Source of the DNA: Ruegeria marina
GTDB taxonomy: Bacteria; Pseudomonadota; Alphaproteobacteria; Rhodobacterales; Rhodobacteraceae
NCBI RefSeq assembly: GCF_900101475.1
Contig: NZ_FMZV01000003.1
Span: 310,001 to 374,000 of the forward strand
Direction of reading: 5' to 3'
Length of the DNA stretch: 64,000 nucleotides
Every line of letters starts with the position of its first letter. The stretch's first letter is position 1. Under the pieces are notes generated by a model. It ran no database searches, had not been told where the DNA came from, and was given only the letters and a program-made list of their open reading frames with translations. Positions 37,436 to 45,518 of this stretch are shown piece by piece. The translations under genes and the position numbers were made by a program.

Positions 37436-37612
37436 ATGCAGATCGACCGTTCGAAATCCGAAACACGGCGCCTGGAGGCGCTGGCCGGTCAGATATATGC
37501 ACTGCAGGGTCCGTGCGTTGGGTGCTCTGACTGCGTGGGACTGTGCAAGGCACTGATCGACACGCTGGTGGTGCCCGACATCGTTCTGACCAGGAAACAC
37601 GAGACCCCATGA
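37436..37612 (+). CDS. 58-aa four-cysteine protein between boxB and boxA
   Basis: This short protein begins MQIDRSKSETRRLEALAGQI and contains PCVGCSDCVGLCKALIDTLV, a C-x2-C-x2-C-x3-C run that resembles half of a [4Fe-4S] ferredoxin site but with only one cluster and no proline after the last cysteine. ATG 37436 follows GAGGACC. Its stop overlaps the boxA start (ATGA), so it should be made with BoxA. I know no function; an assembly or electron-transfer helper for BoxAB is a guess from position and cysteines. Confidence 0.72.
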   Translation: MQIDRSKSETRRLEALAGQIYALQGPCVGCSDCVGLCKALIDTLVVPDIVLTRKHETP

Positions 37613-38793
37613 CCCAGCCGCTCAAGCAGCACCTGATCGACCCCGAAATCTGTATCCGCTGCTACACCTGCGAAATGACCTGCCCCGAGCAGGCCATCGA
37701 ACATGACGACATGAATGTCGTGGTGGATGCCGACAAGTGCAAATTCTGCATGGATTGCATCCCTGTCTGTCCGACAGGGTCCATCGACAATTGGCGCGTT
37801 GTGGCAGAGCCCTATTCGCTGGAAGAGCAATATGGCTGGACGGACCTGCCCCCACAGGAAGACGTCGCAGGCGACGACGCCGGGCTGGAGGCGCTGGATG
37901 ATGCCATCGCCGCCCTGCTGGCAGAGGCGCACAAGGGGGCCGGCGGCAAGTCGCGGGCTCCGGCGACCGCCTCGAAACCGTCGGTCAACCTGTACACCTT
38001 GGGCAAACCGGCCGAGGCCCGGGTCACCGGCAACTATCGCCTGACAGCCGAAGACAGTGACAGCGATGTGCGCCACATCATTCTCGATTTCGGCGCCCAG
38101 CCCTTTCCCGTTCTCGAAGGGCAGAGCATCGGGATCATCCCTCCGGGAACCAATTCCGAAGGCAGGGCGCACCTCCCGCGCCTCTACTCGGTTTCAAGCC
38201 CCCGCGATGGGGAGAGACCGAATTTCAACAACCTCTCGCTGACCGTCAAACGCGAGCCGCACGGCATCTGTTCGAATTACGTCTGCGATCTGAAACCGGG
38301 CGATACCGTGCGGGTAACCGGCCCGTTCGGCGCGACCTTCCTGATGCCATCGGACCCGAATGCGCATCTGCTGATGATCTGTACCGGAACCGGCTCGGCC
38401 CCGTTCCGCGCGTTCACCATGCGGCGGCAACGTGAGAATCCGAAACTGACAAATTCGCTGACCCTGGTCTTTGGCGCCCGCCGCCAGCAGGAACTCCCCT
38501 ATTTCGGTCCCCTGGGCAAGGTTCCGGAAAGCTTCATGGCCAAGCACTTTGCCTTTTCCAGGCAAAAGGACGAACCCAAGCACTATGTGCAGGATAAGCT
38601 GCGTGCCCAGTCCGAACGAATCGGACAACTGCTGCAGAACCCGGCGACACATATCTATGTCTGCGGCCTGAAAGCGATGGAACAGGGGGTCGAAGAAGCG
38701 CTCAAGGACATCGCGCGCGCGCAAGGGTTGGTCTGGACCGATCTGCGTGACCGGATGCGCGACGAAGGCCGTTATCATCTCGAAACCTACTGA
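37609..38793 (+). CDS. boxA: Benzoyl-CoA 2,3-epoxidase, reductase subunit (BoxA)
   Basis: This 394-aa flavoprotein passes electrons from NADPH to BoxB. Residues 1-60 hold two [4Fe-4S] ferredoxin motifs (CIRCYTCEMTCPEQAI and CKFCMDCIPVCPTGSI). A linker leads to a ferredoxin-NADP reductase module with RLYSVSSPRDG (FAD) and MICTGTGSAPFRAF (NADP). It ends in the family-typical aromatic residue (HLETY). ATG 37609 overlaps the stop of the 58-aa gene. Confidence 0.96.
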   Translation: MTQPLKQHLIDPEICIRCYTCEMTCPEQAIEHDDMNVVVDADKCKFCMDCIPVCPTGSIDNWRVVAEPYSLEEQYGWTDLPPQEDVAGDDAGLEALDDAIAALLAEAHKGAGGKSRAPATASKPSVNLYTLGKPAEARVTGNYRLTAEDSDSDVRHIILDFGAQPFPVLEGQSIGIIPPGTNSEGRAHLPRLYSVSSPRDGERPNFNNLSLTVKREPHGICSNYVCDLKPGDTVRVTGPFGATFLMPSDPNAHLLMICTGTGSAPFRAFTMRRQRENPKLTNSLTLVFGARRQQELPYFGPLGKVPESFMAKHFAFSRQKDEPKHYVQDKLRAQSERIGQLLQNPATHIYVCGLKAMEQGVEEALKDIARAQGLVWTDLRDRMRDEGRYHLETY

Positions 38794-38847
38794 GAACGGT
38801 CACCGCCCAGGGCGGATTGCGTTGCATGGTCACCTGCCGTAATATTA

Positions 38848-38861
38848 CGCATTATTTTGCA
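38848..38861. promoter_or_regulatory. Putative BoxR operator 8 (boxR)
   Basis: CGCA-TTATTT-TGCA lies 15 bases before the boxR ATG and would block transcription or initiation if bound, as expected for autoregulation. The flanking TAATATTA at 38840-38847 is itself palindromic. Confidence 0.65.
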
Positions 38862-38876
38862 TAAAGACCGGGCAGC

Positions 38877-39794
38877 ATGACTGAAATCACCAACTTTCGC
38901 GGCGAAACATCGCCAGGCGGCTCGGTCGAACACTTGGACAAACAAGTCTCGACCCTGATCGCGCGCGTCGGAGAACGTGTCCGCGCAGCCCGGCAGCGCC
39001 GCGGCATTCCGCGCCGGGTGTTATCGGACATTTCGGGGGTTTCGCCCCGCTATCTTGCCCAGCTCGAAGCCGGCGAAGGCAATATTTCGATCGGTCTCCT
39101 GCAAAGGGTGGCAGTGGCGCTCGATCACCGGATCGAATGGCTGGTGGGGGAGGACGACCCATGGTCTTCGGAAGCGCTGCGCGTGGCCGACCTTTTTCGC
39201 GTGGCGAAGGCCGATGTGCAGCAATCGGTGTTGCATGCGCTCAGCCCAGAACCTGTCGAAACGGTCCGAGCGCGGCGCATCTGCCTGATCGGCTTGCGCG
39301 GTGCCGGAAAATCGACGCTTGGCACGCGGCTCGGTGCTGAACTGGATCTTCCCTTCGTCGAGTTGAATGACGAGATCGAGGAACAGGCCGGTATGCCGGT
39401 GGGCGAGGTAATGGCGCTCTACGGGCAGGAAGGCTACCGCAAGCTCGAAGCACAGGCCGTCAGCCGGGTCGTGGCGAAACACGAGACGATGGTTCTGGCA
39501 GTCGCTGGTGGCATCGTCGCCGAACCGGAGACCTACAACATCCTGCTGACCCGGTTTCATACGATCTGGCTGCGCGCCGATCCGACCGAGCATATGGACC
39601 GCGTCCGCGCCCAGGGAGACGAACGCCCGATGGCCGGCAATCCAGAAGCAATGGAACAACTGAAATCCATTCTCGCAAGCCGCGAAGTGCTCTACGGCAA
39701 GGCTCTTGCCCAACTCGATACGTCGGGACAGTCCGTCGAAACCTCTCTGGCGCAACTCAAGACACTGGTGAAGGAACGCGGCTACCTCGGGTAA
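38877..39794 (+). CDS. boxR: BoxR-type regulator: XRE HTH fused to shikimate-kinase-like domain
   Basis: This 305-aa protein joins an XRE helix-turn-helix (about residues 25-85, with SDISGVSPRYLAQLEAGEGN) to a shikimate-kinase-like domain with the P loop GLRGAGKSTLG near residue 142. This fusion is typical of BoxR/BzdR, which bind benzoyl-CoA and release DNA. It lies 83 bases after boxA with its own upstream operator element, so it may be transcribed alone as well as by readthrough. Confidence 0.94.
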   Translation: MTEITNFRGETSPGGSVEHLDKQVSTLIARVGERVRAARQRRGIPRRVLSDISGVSPRYLAQLEAGEGNISIGLLQRVAVALDHRIEWLVGEDDPWSSEALRVADLFRVAKADVQQSVLHALSPEPVETVRARRICLIGLRGAGKSTLGTRLGAELDLPFVELNDEIEEQAGMPVGEVMALYGQEGYRKLEAQAVSRVVAKHETMVLAVAGGIVAEPETYNILLTRFHTIWLRADPTEHMDRVRAQGDERPMAGNPEAMEQLKSILASREVLYGKALAQLDTSGQSVETSLAQLKTLVKERGYLG

Positions 39795-39815
39795 CGGTGT
39801 ACCCTTGGCGTGTCT

Positions 39816-39840
39816 GTTTCTTTCTGGTCGGAAATACTCC
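39816..39840. repeat. Copy 2 of the short dispersed intergenic repeat
   Basis: This copy shares TTCTTTCTGGTC and AAATACTC with 16439-16461. Here it continues into a G-rich stretch and a 20-base perfect palindrome, so this may be the fuller form of the element. Confidence 0.6.
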
Positions 39841-39847
39841 GGGGGGT

Positions 39848-39867
39848 CTGGGGGGCCGGCCCCCCAG
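39848..39867. terminator. GC palindrome between convergent boxR and YcaQ genes
   Basis: CTGGGGGGCCGGCCCCCCAG is a perfect 20-base palindrome directly after repeat copy 2 and 6 bases from the stop of the convergent YcaQ-type gene. It could end both transcripts or be part of the repeat element. Confidence 0.5.
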
Positions 39868-39873
39868 CTTGCA

Positions 39874-41088
39874 TCATGAGGGCAGCCTGAGCCAATCCGC
39901 CGCAAAGATGATGCGCTCCACCCCCGCGAGGCGCCGGACACGATCAAGCTCTGCCTCCAGCCTGCGCGTTCGGGCTTTCGACCAGCGCAGACCGCGTTCC
40001 GGCCACAGGGCCCGAACCCGCAATTCGCCACAATCGCGATGCGCCTTCATGTCGATACGCCCGATCAGCCGGTCGCCTTCGAGCAGGGGAAAGACATAGT
40101 ACCCGTAGACCCGTTTCGGCCCCGGCACAAAGACCTCGATCCGGTAATGGAAGCCGAACAGGCGTTCCGCCCGCTTTCGGTCTCGCAATGCCGGATCAAA
40201 AGGGCTGAGCACCCGGATCCGGCCCGGTGCCTGCGGCGCGATAGCGGCCTGTCCGGCCACTTCGGGTCGGGCGAACACCTTGCGCCAGCTGCCGTCGGCA
40301 CATTGGACCTCGATCTGCTCCAGTACACCGCGCCTCAGAGCGCCGGTTACCCATTCCTTCGCCTCGCTCGGCGTGGCGATAGCCCAGAACGCGGCCAGTT
40401 CGCCCGGGGTCGCAAATCCCAACCGATCCAGCGCCGCGTTGCAAAGCCAGTCCACCGTCGCCGCCGGATCGCAGTCGATCGCTCCCGGGCAGAGGTGCTC
40501 TTCGATCACCCGCTCGGTCAGGTCATAGCGTTTTTGAAACCCCTCACGGCCCGTCACTGTCAGCGCGCCAACGCGCCAAAGATATTCCAGCGCGGTTTTC
40601 GACGGATGCCAGTCCCACCATCCGCCTGACCCTTTCCTCTCGTCCGGCCCCACGTCCGAGGAAGAGGCAGGGCCATGGTCGCGAATATGCTGCAAGACCG
40701 GTTCGAACTGCGCTTCATAGCCTTCGCGCCGCCAGCTGCTCCAGCGTTCCCGCAAAGAAGCCGCCTCTCGTTCGAACCGCAGATGCCAATGCGGGAAGAA
40801 GGCCATCGGGATGACCGAAGCGTCGTGAGTCCAGTGCTCGAACAGGGCCCGGTCACGTTCGTAAAGCCGCTTGAGATCGGGCGGTCGATAGGAGGGACGG
40901 CGCGAGAACAGGATCATGTCATGTGCCCGCGCGACTGTATTGATGCTGTCGAGCTGGACAAAGCCAAGCCGGGTAATCAGGTCCAGCAGATCGGTTCCGC
41001 GCGCCGGGCCTCTGGGTTGTTCGGCCAGCCCGTGCCGATCCAGGAACAGTGCCCTTGCAGTACGATTGTCGAGCCGTTGCAGCGCCAC
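39874..41088 (-). CDS. YcaQ-type DNA glycosylase (winged-helix HTH_42 family)
   Basis: This 404-aa protein matches the YcaQ/AlkX group that unhooks DNA interstrand crosslinks. The catalytic QxD motif is visible as GFVQLDSINTVARAHD near residue 43, the YcaQ form rather than the QxQ of AlkZ. HWTHDASVIPMAFFPHW and the C-terminal GRIDMKAHRD segment also fit. The start is GTG 41088, 3 bases after the LacI-type gene stop, so the two are co-transcribed. Confidence 0.88.
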   Translation of the reverse strand: MALQRLDNRTARALFLDRHGLAEQPRGPARGTDLLDLITRLGFVQLDSINTVARAHDMILFSRRPSYRPPDLKRLYERDRALFEHWTHDASVIPMAFFPHWHLRFEREAASLRERWSSWRREGYEAQFEPVLQHIRDHGPASSSDVGPDERKGSGGWWDWHPSKTALEYLWRVGALTVTGREGFQKRYDLTERVIEEHLCPGAIDCDPAATVDWLCNAALDRLGFATPGELAAFWAIATPSEAKEWVTGALRRGVLEQIEVQCADGSWRKVFARPEVAGQAAIAPQAPGRIRVLSPFDPALRDRKRAERLFGFHYRIEVFVPGPKRVYGYYVFPLLEGDRLIGRIDMKAHRDCGELRVRALWPERGLRWSKARTRRLEAELDRVRRLAGVERIIFAADWLRLPS

Positions 41089-41091
41089 CGG

Positions 41092-42117
41092 CTAGCGCCG
41101 CTTCAGCGTATCGCCATAGCTGATCTTGGGCTCCAGCGTGATCCGGGTTTCGATCTCGGCCTCCGGATCCTCCAGCCGCTTGGCGATTATCTCGGCCGCC
41201 TTGCGCCCAATTTCCAGGCGGCAGGCATCCATCGTGGCCAATTTGCGCGGCAGGCCCTGAAGCAATTCCACGTTGTTGAATCCGGCCAGCCCGATCTGGC
41301 CCGGAATGTCGATCCCTTGTTCAAGCAGGTACAAGAGTCCGCCGGCTGCAATCATGTCGTTGGAATAATAGAGGAAATCCAGATCCGGTGAGCGTTCCAG
41401 CATGGCTTGGGTCATCTCGCGCCCCTTGGCCAGCGCCGAGCCGCCGGAATAGAACTCGCGGTCTTCGATCTCGACGCCGTTCTTGCCCAGAACCTCGGTA
41501 AATCCTTCGAACCGTTTGCGGGCACGATAGTCGAGCGGCATCTTGGTGCCCATGAACCCGATCCGGCGATAACCCGCCTTCAGGATCGCCTGCGCCATTT
41601 CACGCCCGGCCCGACGGTGCGAGATGCCGACCATGGCATCGACCGGCTTGCCATCGCTGTCCATGATCTCGACCACCGGAATGCCTGCCGCATCCAGCAT
41701 GGCGCGTGCCGCCTCGGAATGTTCGAGCCCGGCGATGATCACGCCCGAAGGCCGCCACGAGAGCATCTCGTAGAGCACCTTTTCTTCCTTCTCGGGCAGA
41801 TAGTCGGTGACACCCACAACCGGTTGCAACTCGGTATCCTCCAGCACCTGATTAATGCCGGTCAACACCTCGGGGAACACCATGTTCGACAGCGACGGGA
41901 TGATCACGGCGACCAGGTTCACACGGTTCGACGCCAAAGCGCCCGCGATCTTGTTGGGGACATACCCCAACTGCTTGGCCGCAGCGAGCACTCTGGCGCG
42001 GGTGGCATCCGAGACATCACCGCGGTTGCGCAGAACGCGGCTGACGGTCATTTCCGAAACTCCCGAAGCCTCGGAGACATCGCGAAGGGTGAGCGGGCGT
42101 TTGGTTTCGGCTGTCAA
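41092..42117 (-). CDS. LacI family transcriptional regulator (GntR-like)
   Basis: This 341-aa repressor starts with a LacI helix-turn-helix (LTLRDVSEASGVSEMTVSRVL) and hinge, followed by a periplasmic-binding-protein-like effector domain. The overall look (VNLVAVIIPSLSNMVFPEVL, IGFMGTKMPLDYRARKRFEG) is close to gluconate-type GntR repressors. The start codon is TTG 42117; no ATG or GTG fits. No sugar genes adjoin it, so its target is elsewhere or is YcaQ itself. Confidence 0.9.
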   Translation of the reverse strand: MTAETKRPLTLRDVSEASGVSEMTVSRVLRNRGDVSDATRARVLAAAKQLGYVPNKIAGALASNRVNLVAVIIPSLSNMVFPEVLTGINQVLEDTELQPVVGVTDYLPEKEEKVLYEMLSWRPSGVIIAGLEHSEAARAMLDAAGIPVVEIMDSDGKPVDAMVGISHRRAGREMAQAILKAGYRRIGFMGTKMPLDYRARKRFEGFTEVLGKNGVEIEDREFYSGGSALAKGREMTQAMLERSPDLDFLYYSNDMIAAGGLLYLLEQGIDIPGQIGLAGFNNVELLQGLPRKLATMDACRLEIGRKAAEIIAKRLEDPEAEIETRITLEPKISYGDTLKRR

Positions 42118-42235
42118 CTGCGTACCTGCACTGATTTGTTTTCAGCCCGATGCTAGCGCGAACAGGCTGACACGTTCAACTGCTACGCATTGCCCGATGA
42201 CAAGCCCGTCAAACCTCGTTAGAGAAGGGTCCGGC

Positions 42236-42312
42236 GGCCCCGTGGCTCAATTGGATAGAGCAGCCCCCTCCTAAGGGGCAGGTTACAGGTTCGAATCCTG
42301 TCGGGGTCACCA
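42236..42312 (+). tRNA. tRNA-Arg (CCU)
   Basis: A full cloverleaf is visible: acceptor GGCCCCG/CGGGGTC, D arm GCTC/GAGC, anticodon stem GCCCC/GGGGC around CTCCTAA, T arm with GGTTCGAATCC, discriminator A and an encoded CCA. The anticodon CCT is at 42270-42272 and reads AGG, a rare arginine codon in GC-rich genomes. It is divergent from the LacI-type gene and convergent with the AEC transporter. Confidence 0.96.
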
Positions 42313-42335
42313 TCGTCCTGCGATGGGAGTTTGCG

Positions 42336-43265
42336 CTACAGCGCGCTGACCCAGGCGATGAAGGCCGGAACCGTCAGAATCGATGCGGCCGTGGACAGCA
42401 GGATCGCGGCAGAGACGCGTTGCGGGGCGACACCGTAATGGGCGGCCAGCATGTACACATTGCCTGCAACCGGCAGGGCCGCGGCAGAAATGGCGACCGA
42501 CGCCGTGAAGGCGTCGACGGGAAACACCCAAAGCACGGCAAGCGCCACCAGCACCGGATGAACGATCAGCTTGCAGAAACTCAACCAGGCCGCGATTTGC
42601 ACCCTCTCGGCCGAGCGTTCGGCCAGCGACGCGCCGATCACGAACAGCGCTCCCGGTGTCGCCGCGCCGCCAAGTATGCTGAGAAAATCATTCATCGGCA
42701 CTGGCACCGGCAGCCCGAAACCCGACCACAAAAGGCCTGCCGTGATACTGACGATCATGGGGTTCCGCACCAGACCCGCGCCGATCAGGCGCAAGGTGGC
42801 AAAGGTCAGACGACCGTCGCGGCCGCCGTTGATCAGGATCACGATCAATGACGAGAAGACGACCAGATCGACCGAAAGGATCAGCATGATCGGGCCGATT
42901 GCCGCCTCGCCGAAAAGCAGTGCAAGCATCGGCAGGCCCAGGAACCCGGTATTGCCGATGGCGGCGCATTGCGATTCGACCGCCGCGGTCGGCACGTCGA
43001 GGCGCCTAATGAACGCGACCAGCATGGCGATCCCATAAACCCCGGCGGTCCCCCACAGATAGCCCATCACCAAGCGCACGTCGAAAATGTCGTTGAAGGG
43101 AAGGTTCGCGGAAAACCGGAACAGCATCGCGGAGAGGGCGAAGAAGAACACGAACTTTGTCAGATAGGCCGTCGCCTCCGGGCTGAAGAAACGGCTGCGA
43201 CCAGCCCAGTAGCCCAGGCCGATGATTGCAAAGAATGGGAGTGTGCGCAGAAAGATCTCGACCAT
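42336..43265 (-). CDS. AEC family transporter (auxin efflux carrier type)
   Basis: This 309-aa membrane protein has about ten hydrophobic helices and begins LRTLPFFAIIGLGYWAGRSR. The mid-protein AIGNTGFLGLPMLALLFGEA is the AEC core motif. These carriers move small organic anions such as malate or malonate; the substrate here is unknown. It is 45 bases downstream of mbfA on the same strand and stops 24 bases from the tRNA end. Confidence 0.9.
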   Translation of the reverse strand: MVEIFLRTLPFFAIIGLGYWAGRSRFFSPEATAYLTKFVFFFALSAMLFRFSANLPFNDIFDVRLVMGYLWGTAGVYGIAMLVAFIRRLDVPTAAVESQCAAIGNTGFLGLPMLALLFGEAAIGPIMLILSVDLVVFSSLIVILINGGRDGRLTFATLRLIGAGLVRNPMIVSITAGLLWSGFGLPVPVPMNDFLSILGGAATPGALFVIGASLAERSAERVQIAAWLSFCKLIVHPVLVALAVLWVFPVDAFTASVAISAAALPVAGNVYMLAAHYGVAPQRVSAAILLSTAASILTVPAFIAWVSAL

Positions 43266-43310
43266 GCTGGGACTGGTAACATTTTCTGACCTGATGGCAA
43301 GGCTCGCGGC

Positions 43311-44285
43311 CTATCCGCTGCCAATCAGCACCCCCGCTGCCAGAACAAGCGCGCCCCCGACCACCACCTGGAACGCGGCGCGGAAAAAAGGAGTATCCAT
43401 GTAGCGATTCTGGATCCAGGCGATGGCCCAAAGCTCGAAGAACACGATAATTATGGCGATCGTGGTCGCGGTCCAGAATTCAGGGATCAGGTAAGGCAGG
43501 GCGTGGCCCAACCCGCCAAGGGTCGTCATCACGCCCGAAGCCATGCCACGTTTGACCGGCGAACCGCGCCCCGAAAGCTCGCCGTCGTCCGAGGCCGCCT
43601 CGGTAAAGCCCATCGAGATGCCGGCGCCGACCGACGCCGCCACGCCGACCAGAAAAGTGGTCCAGGTATCATGCGTGGCAAATGCGGTTGCAAAAATCGG
43701 GGCAAGAGTCGAAACCGACCCATCCATCAGGCCCGCGAGGCCGGGTTGCACCCAGGTCAGGACGAACTGGCGGTGCGACGTGGCAGCCTCCTGTGCCCGG
43801 CTGTCCTCGTCGAGATGGGCTTCCTCCAATTCGGTCGCGGTAGCCTGATGGCTGGCCTCTGCTGCGGCAAGATCGCCAAGCAGCTTGCGCGTGGCCGCGT
43901 CGGTCGAGCGCGCGGCGGCGGCAAGATAGAACCGCTCGGCATCGCGCTCCATCGCTGCGGCTTCGGTTCGGATGCGTTCGATCCCAAGGTTCTCGACCAG
44001 CCACACCGGACGGCGGGCATAATAGCCTGCCACATGCTCGCGCCGGATCAACGGTATCACCGAGCCAAAGCGCCGTTCGTGCAAGGCGATCAATCGGGCG
44101 CGATGTTCGTCCTCTTCCGCCGCCATACCATCGAACATCCGCGCCGTAGCCGGGAAATCCGCGCGCAGCATCTCGGCGTACGAGCGGTAGATGCGTGCGT
44201 CATCCTCTTCTGACGAGATTGCCAGCGCGACGACTTCCTGTTCGGAAAGGTCGCGAAAATGCTTGCGGTAGGAAAGAAAACGCAT
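43311..44285 (-). CDS. mbfA: Membrane-bound ferritin/iron exporter (ferritin-like and VIT1 fusion)
   Basis: This 324-aa protein fuses a ferritin-like di-iron helical bundle (about residues 15-155; SSEEDDARIYRSYAEM, AAEEDEHRARL, AAAEASHQATATELEEAH) to a VIT1/CCC1-type membrane part (about residues 175-324; VQPGLAGLMDGSVSTLAPIF). That is the MbfA plan, an inner-membrane iron exporter protecting against iron and peroxide. A palindrome matching the Irr iron-control element lies 16 bases before ATG 44285. Confidence 0.93.
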   Translation of the reverse strand: MRFLSYRKHFRDLSEQEVVALAISSEEDDARIYRSYAEMLRADFPATARMFDGMAAEEDEHRARLIALHERRFGSVIPLIRREHVAGYYARRPVWLVENLGIERIRTEAAAMERDAERFYLAAAARSTDAATRKLLGDLAAAEASHQATATELEEAHLDEDSRAQEAATSHRQFVLTWVQPGLAGLMDGSVSTLAPIFATAFATHDTWTTFLVGVAASVGAGISMGFTEAASDDGELSGRGSPVKRGMASGVMTTLGGLGHALPYLIPEFWTATTIAIIIVFFELWAIAWIQNRYMDTPFFRAAFQVVVGGALVLAAGVLIGSG

Positions 44286-44301
44286 CCGTGCCTCGACAAC
44301 A

Positions 44302-44316
44302 TTAGAATGATTCTAA
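44302..44316 (-). promoter_or_regulatory. Irr-type iron control element before mbfA
   Basis: TTAGAATGATTCTAA is a perfect inverted repeat (TTAGAA-N3-TTCTAA), identical in form to the ICE motif of alphaproteobacterial Irr. Its closeness to the ATG suggests repression by steric block when iron is low, in line with an export function. Confidence 0.85.
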
Positions 44317-44417
44317 AATATCACCAGCCCGCGACAGTGCAACCGGTTCTGCCCGAATCGTTGAAACTGTACCCCTCGCCCCATACGTTGAGGAAACGGA
44401 ATATCTGAGGAACAGGA

Positions 44418-45035
44418 ATGACGCAGGCCGCGACCATCGTGCGCACCGGACGCAAATTCGATCAGGTGCTCAGGGGCGCGCGCGAAGTGTTCATGGCCGA
44501 TGGATTCGAAGGGGCAAATGTCGACGACATCGCCCGCGCGGCTGGTGTTTCCAAGGCCACGCTTTACAGCTATTTCCCGGACAAGCGGTTGCTGTTCATG
44601 GAAGTGGCGCAAACGGAATGCCAGTTGATGGCCGAGCGCATCCTGTCGATGATCGACGAATCGCGCCCTGTGCGCGAAGTGCTGACCATCACCGCGACTC
44701 AACTGGTGGCTTTTCTGACCTCGGATTTCGCACAACAGGTCTTTCGCATCTGTCTGGCAGAACGCGACCGTTTTCCTGAGCTGGCGCGCGCCTTTTACGA
44801 GGCCGGCCCCGTAAACGGGCAGCGGCGCATTTGCGAGTATCTGGAAAAGGCGGTCGCCAATGGCGAATTGGTAGTCGAGGATATCCCGATGGCGGCGGAA
44901 CAGTTCTCGGAACTCTGCAAGACGCGCCTTTGGACCCGGGCCGTGTTCGGAATCCAGAATCGCTTCACCCAAGCCGAAATTGACGAGGTCGCGCTGCACA
45001 CGGTCGACACGTTCATGGCTCGCTACGGCGCCTGA
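44418..45035 (+). CDS. TetR family transcriptional regulator
   Basis: This 205-aa protein has a TetR helix-turn-helix in residues 15-60 (ANVDDIARAAGVSKATLYSYFPDKRLL) and a helical ligand domain of normal size. ATG 44418 follows GAGGAACAGG. It is divergent from mbfA and 101 bases beyond the Irr-type box, and convergent with rpsO. Its effector and targets are unknown. Confidence 0.92.
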   Translation: MTQAATIVRTGRKFDQVLRGAREVFMADGFEGANVDDIARAAGVSKATLYSYFPDKRLLFMEVAQTECQLMAERILSMIDESRPVREVLTITATQLVAFLTSDFAQQVFRICLAERDRFPELARAFYEAGPVNGQRRICEYLEKAVANGELVVEDIPMAAEQFSELCKTRLWTRAVFGIQNRFTQAEIDEVALHTVDTFMARYGA

Positions 45036-45042
45036 ACGCAAA

Positions 45043-45065
45043 AACGCCCGCCAATGGCGGGCGTT
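45043..45065. terminator. Terminator shared by rpsO and the TetR gene
   Basis: AACGCCCGCC at 45043-45052 pairs with GGCGGGCGTT at 45056-45065 around AAT. On the minus strand the stem leads into TTTTTGCG, a good rho-independent terminator for rpsO. It begins 7 bases after the TetR stop and can also halt that transcript. Confidence 0.88.
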
Positions 45066-45095
45066 CCGGCAAATGCTCTTCCCGGTTGATCGGGG

Positions 45096-45365
45096 TCAGC
45101 GGCGCAGGCCCAGACGCTCGATCAGCGATGCATAGCGTGCTTCATCCTTGCCCTTCAGATAATCCAACAGCTTGCGGCGCTGTGCCACCAGCTTGAGCAG
45201 ACCACGGCGGCCGTGGTTGTCTTTCTTGTGGGTCTTGAAGTGCTCGGTCAGGGTTGCGATACGCGAGCTGAGGATTGCAACCTGGACTTCCGGCGAACCG
45301 GTGTCGCCGTCCTTGGTTGCATATTCTTTCATGACGCGTGCTTTTTCTTCTGCAGTAATCGACAT
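45096..45365 (-). CDS. rpsO: 30S ribosomal protein S15
   Basis: This 89-aa protein is full-length S15, which binds the central domain of 16S rRNA. It begins [20 protein letters not shown] and has [20 protein letters not shown] with the rRNA-binding basic residues. ATG 45365 follows AAGGAGACCCCG. Its 3' side carries a strong terminator, so it is not followed by pnp here. Confidence 0.98.
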   Translation of the reverse strand: MSITAEEKARVMKEYATKDGDTGSPEVQVAILSSRIATLTEHFKTHKKDNHGRRGLLKLVAQRRKLLDYLKGKDEARYASLIERLGLRR

Positions 45366-45518
45366 CGGGGTCTCCTTGTCAGGTTAAGGTGGATGGCTCA
45401 GGCCGGGATGTCGTCCAGCACAGGCCCATGGAGATTGACCGCAACGGAAACGATTCCGGTGCGGATGCGGGCGTATACGCGGATTTTCGGCAAAGGGCAA
45501 AGAGATTCTCAGCCAAGA

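Noticed and set aside
38823-38838. TGCA and TGCC pair upstream of operator 8
   Set aside because: The spacing is 8 bases, outside the pattern.
45043-45065. Possible short CRISPR-like or repeat unit
   Set aside because: It is a single terminator hairpin with no repeats around it; no CRISPR array was seen in the window.
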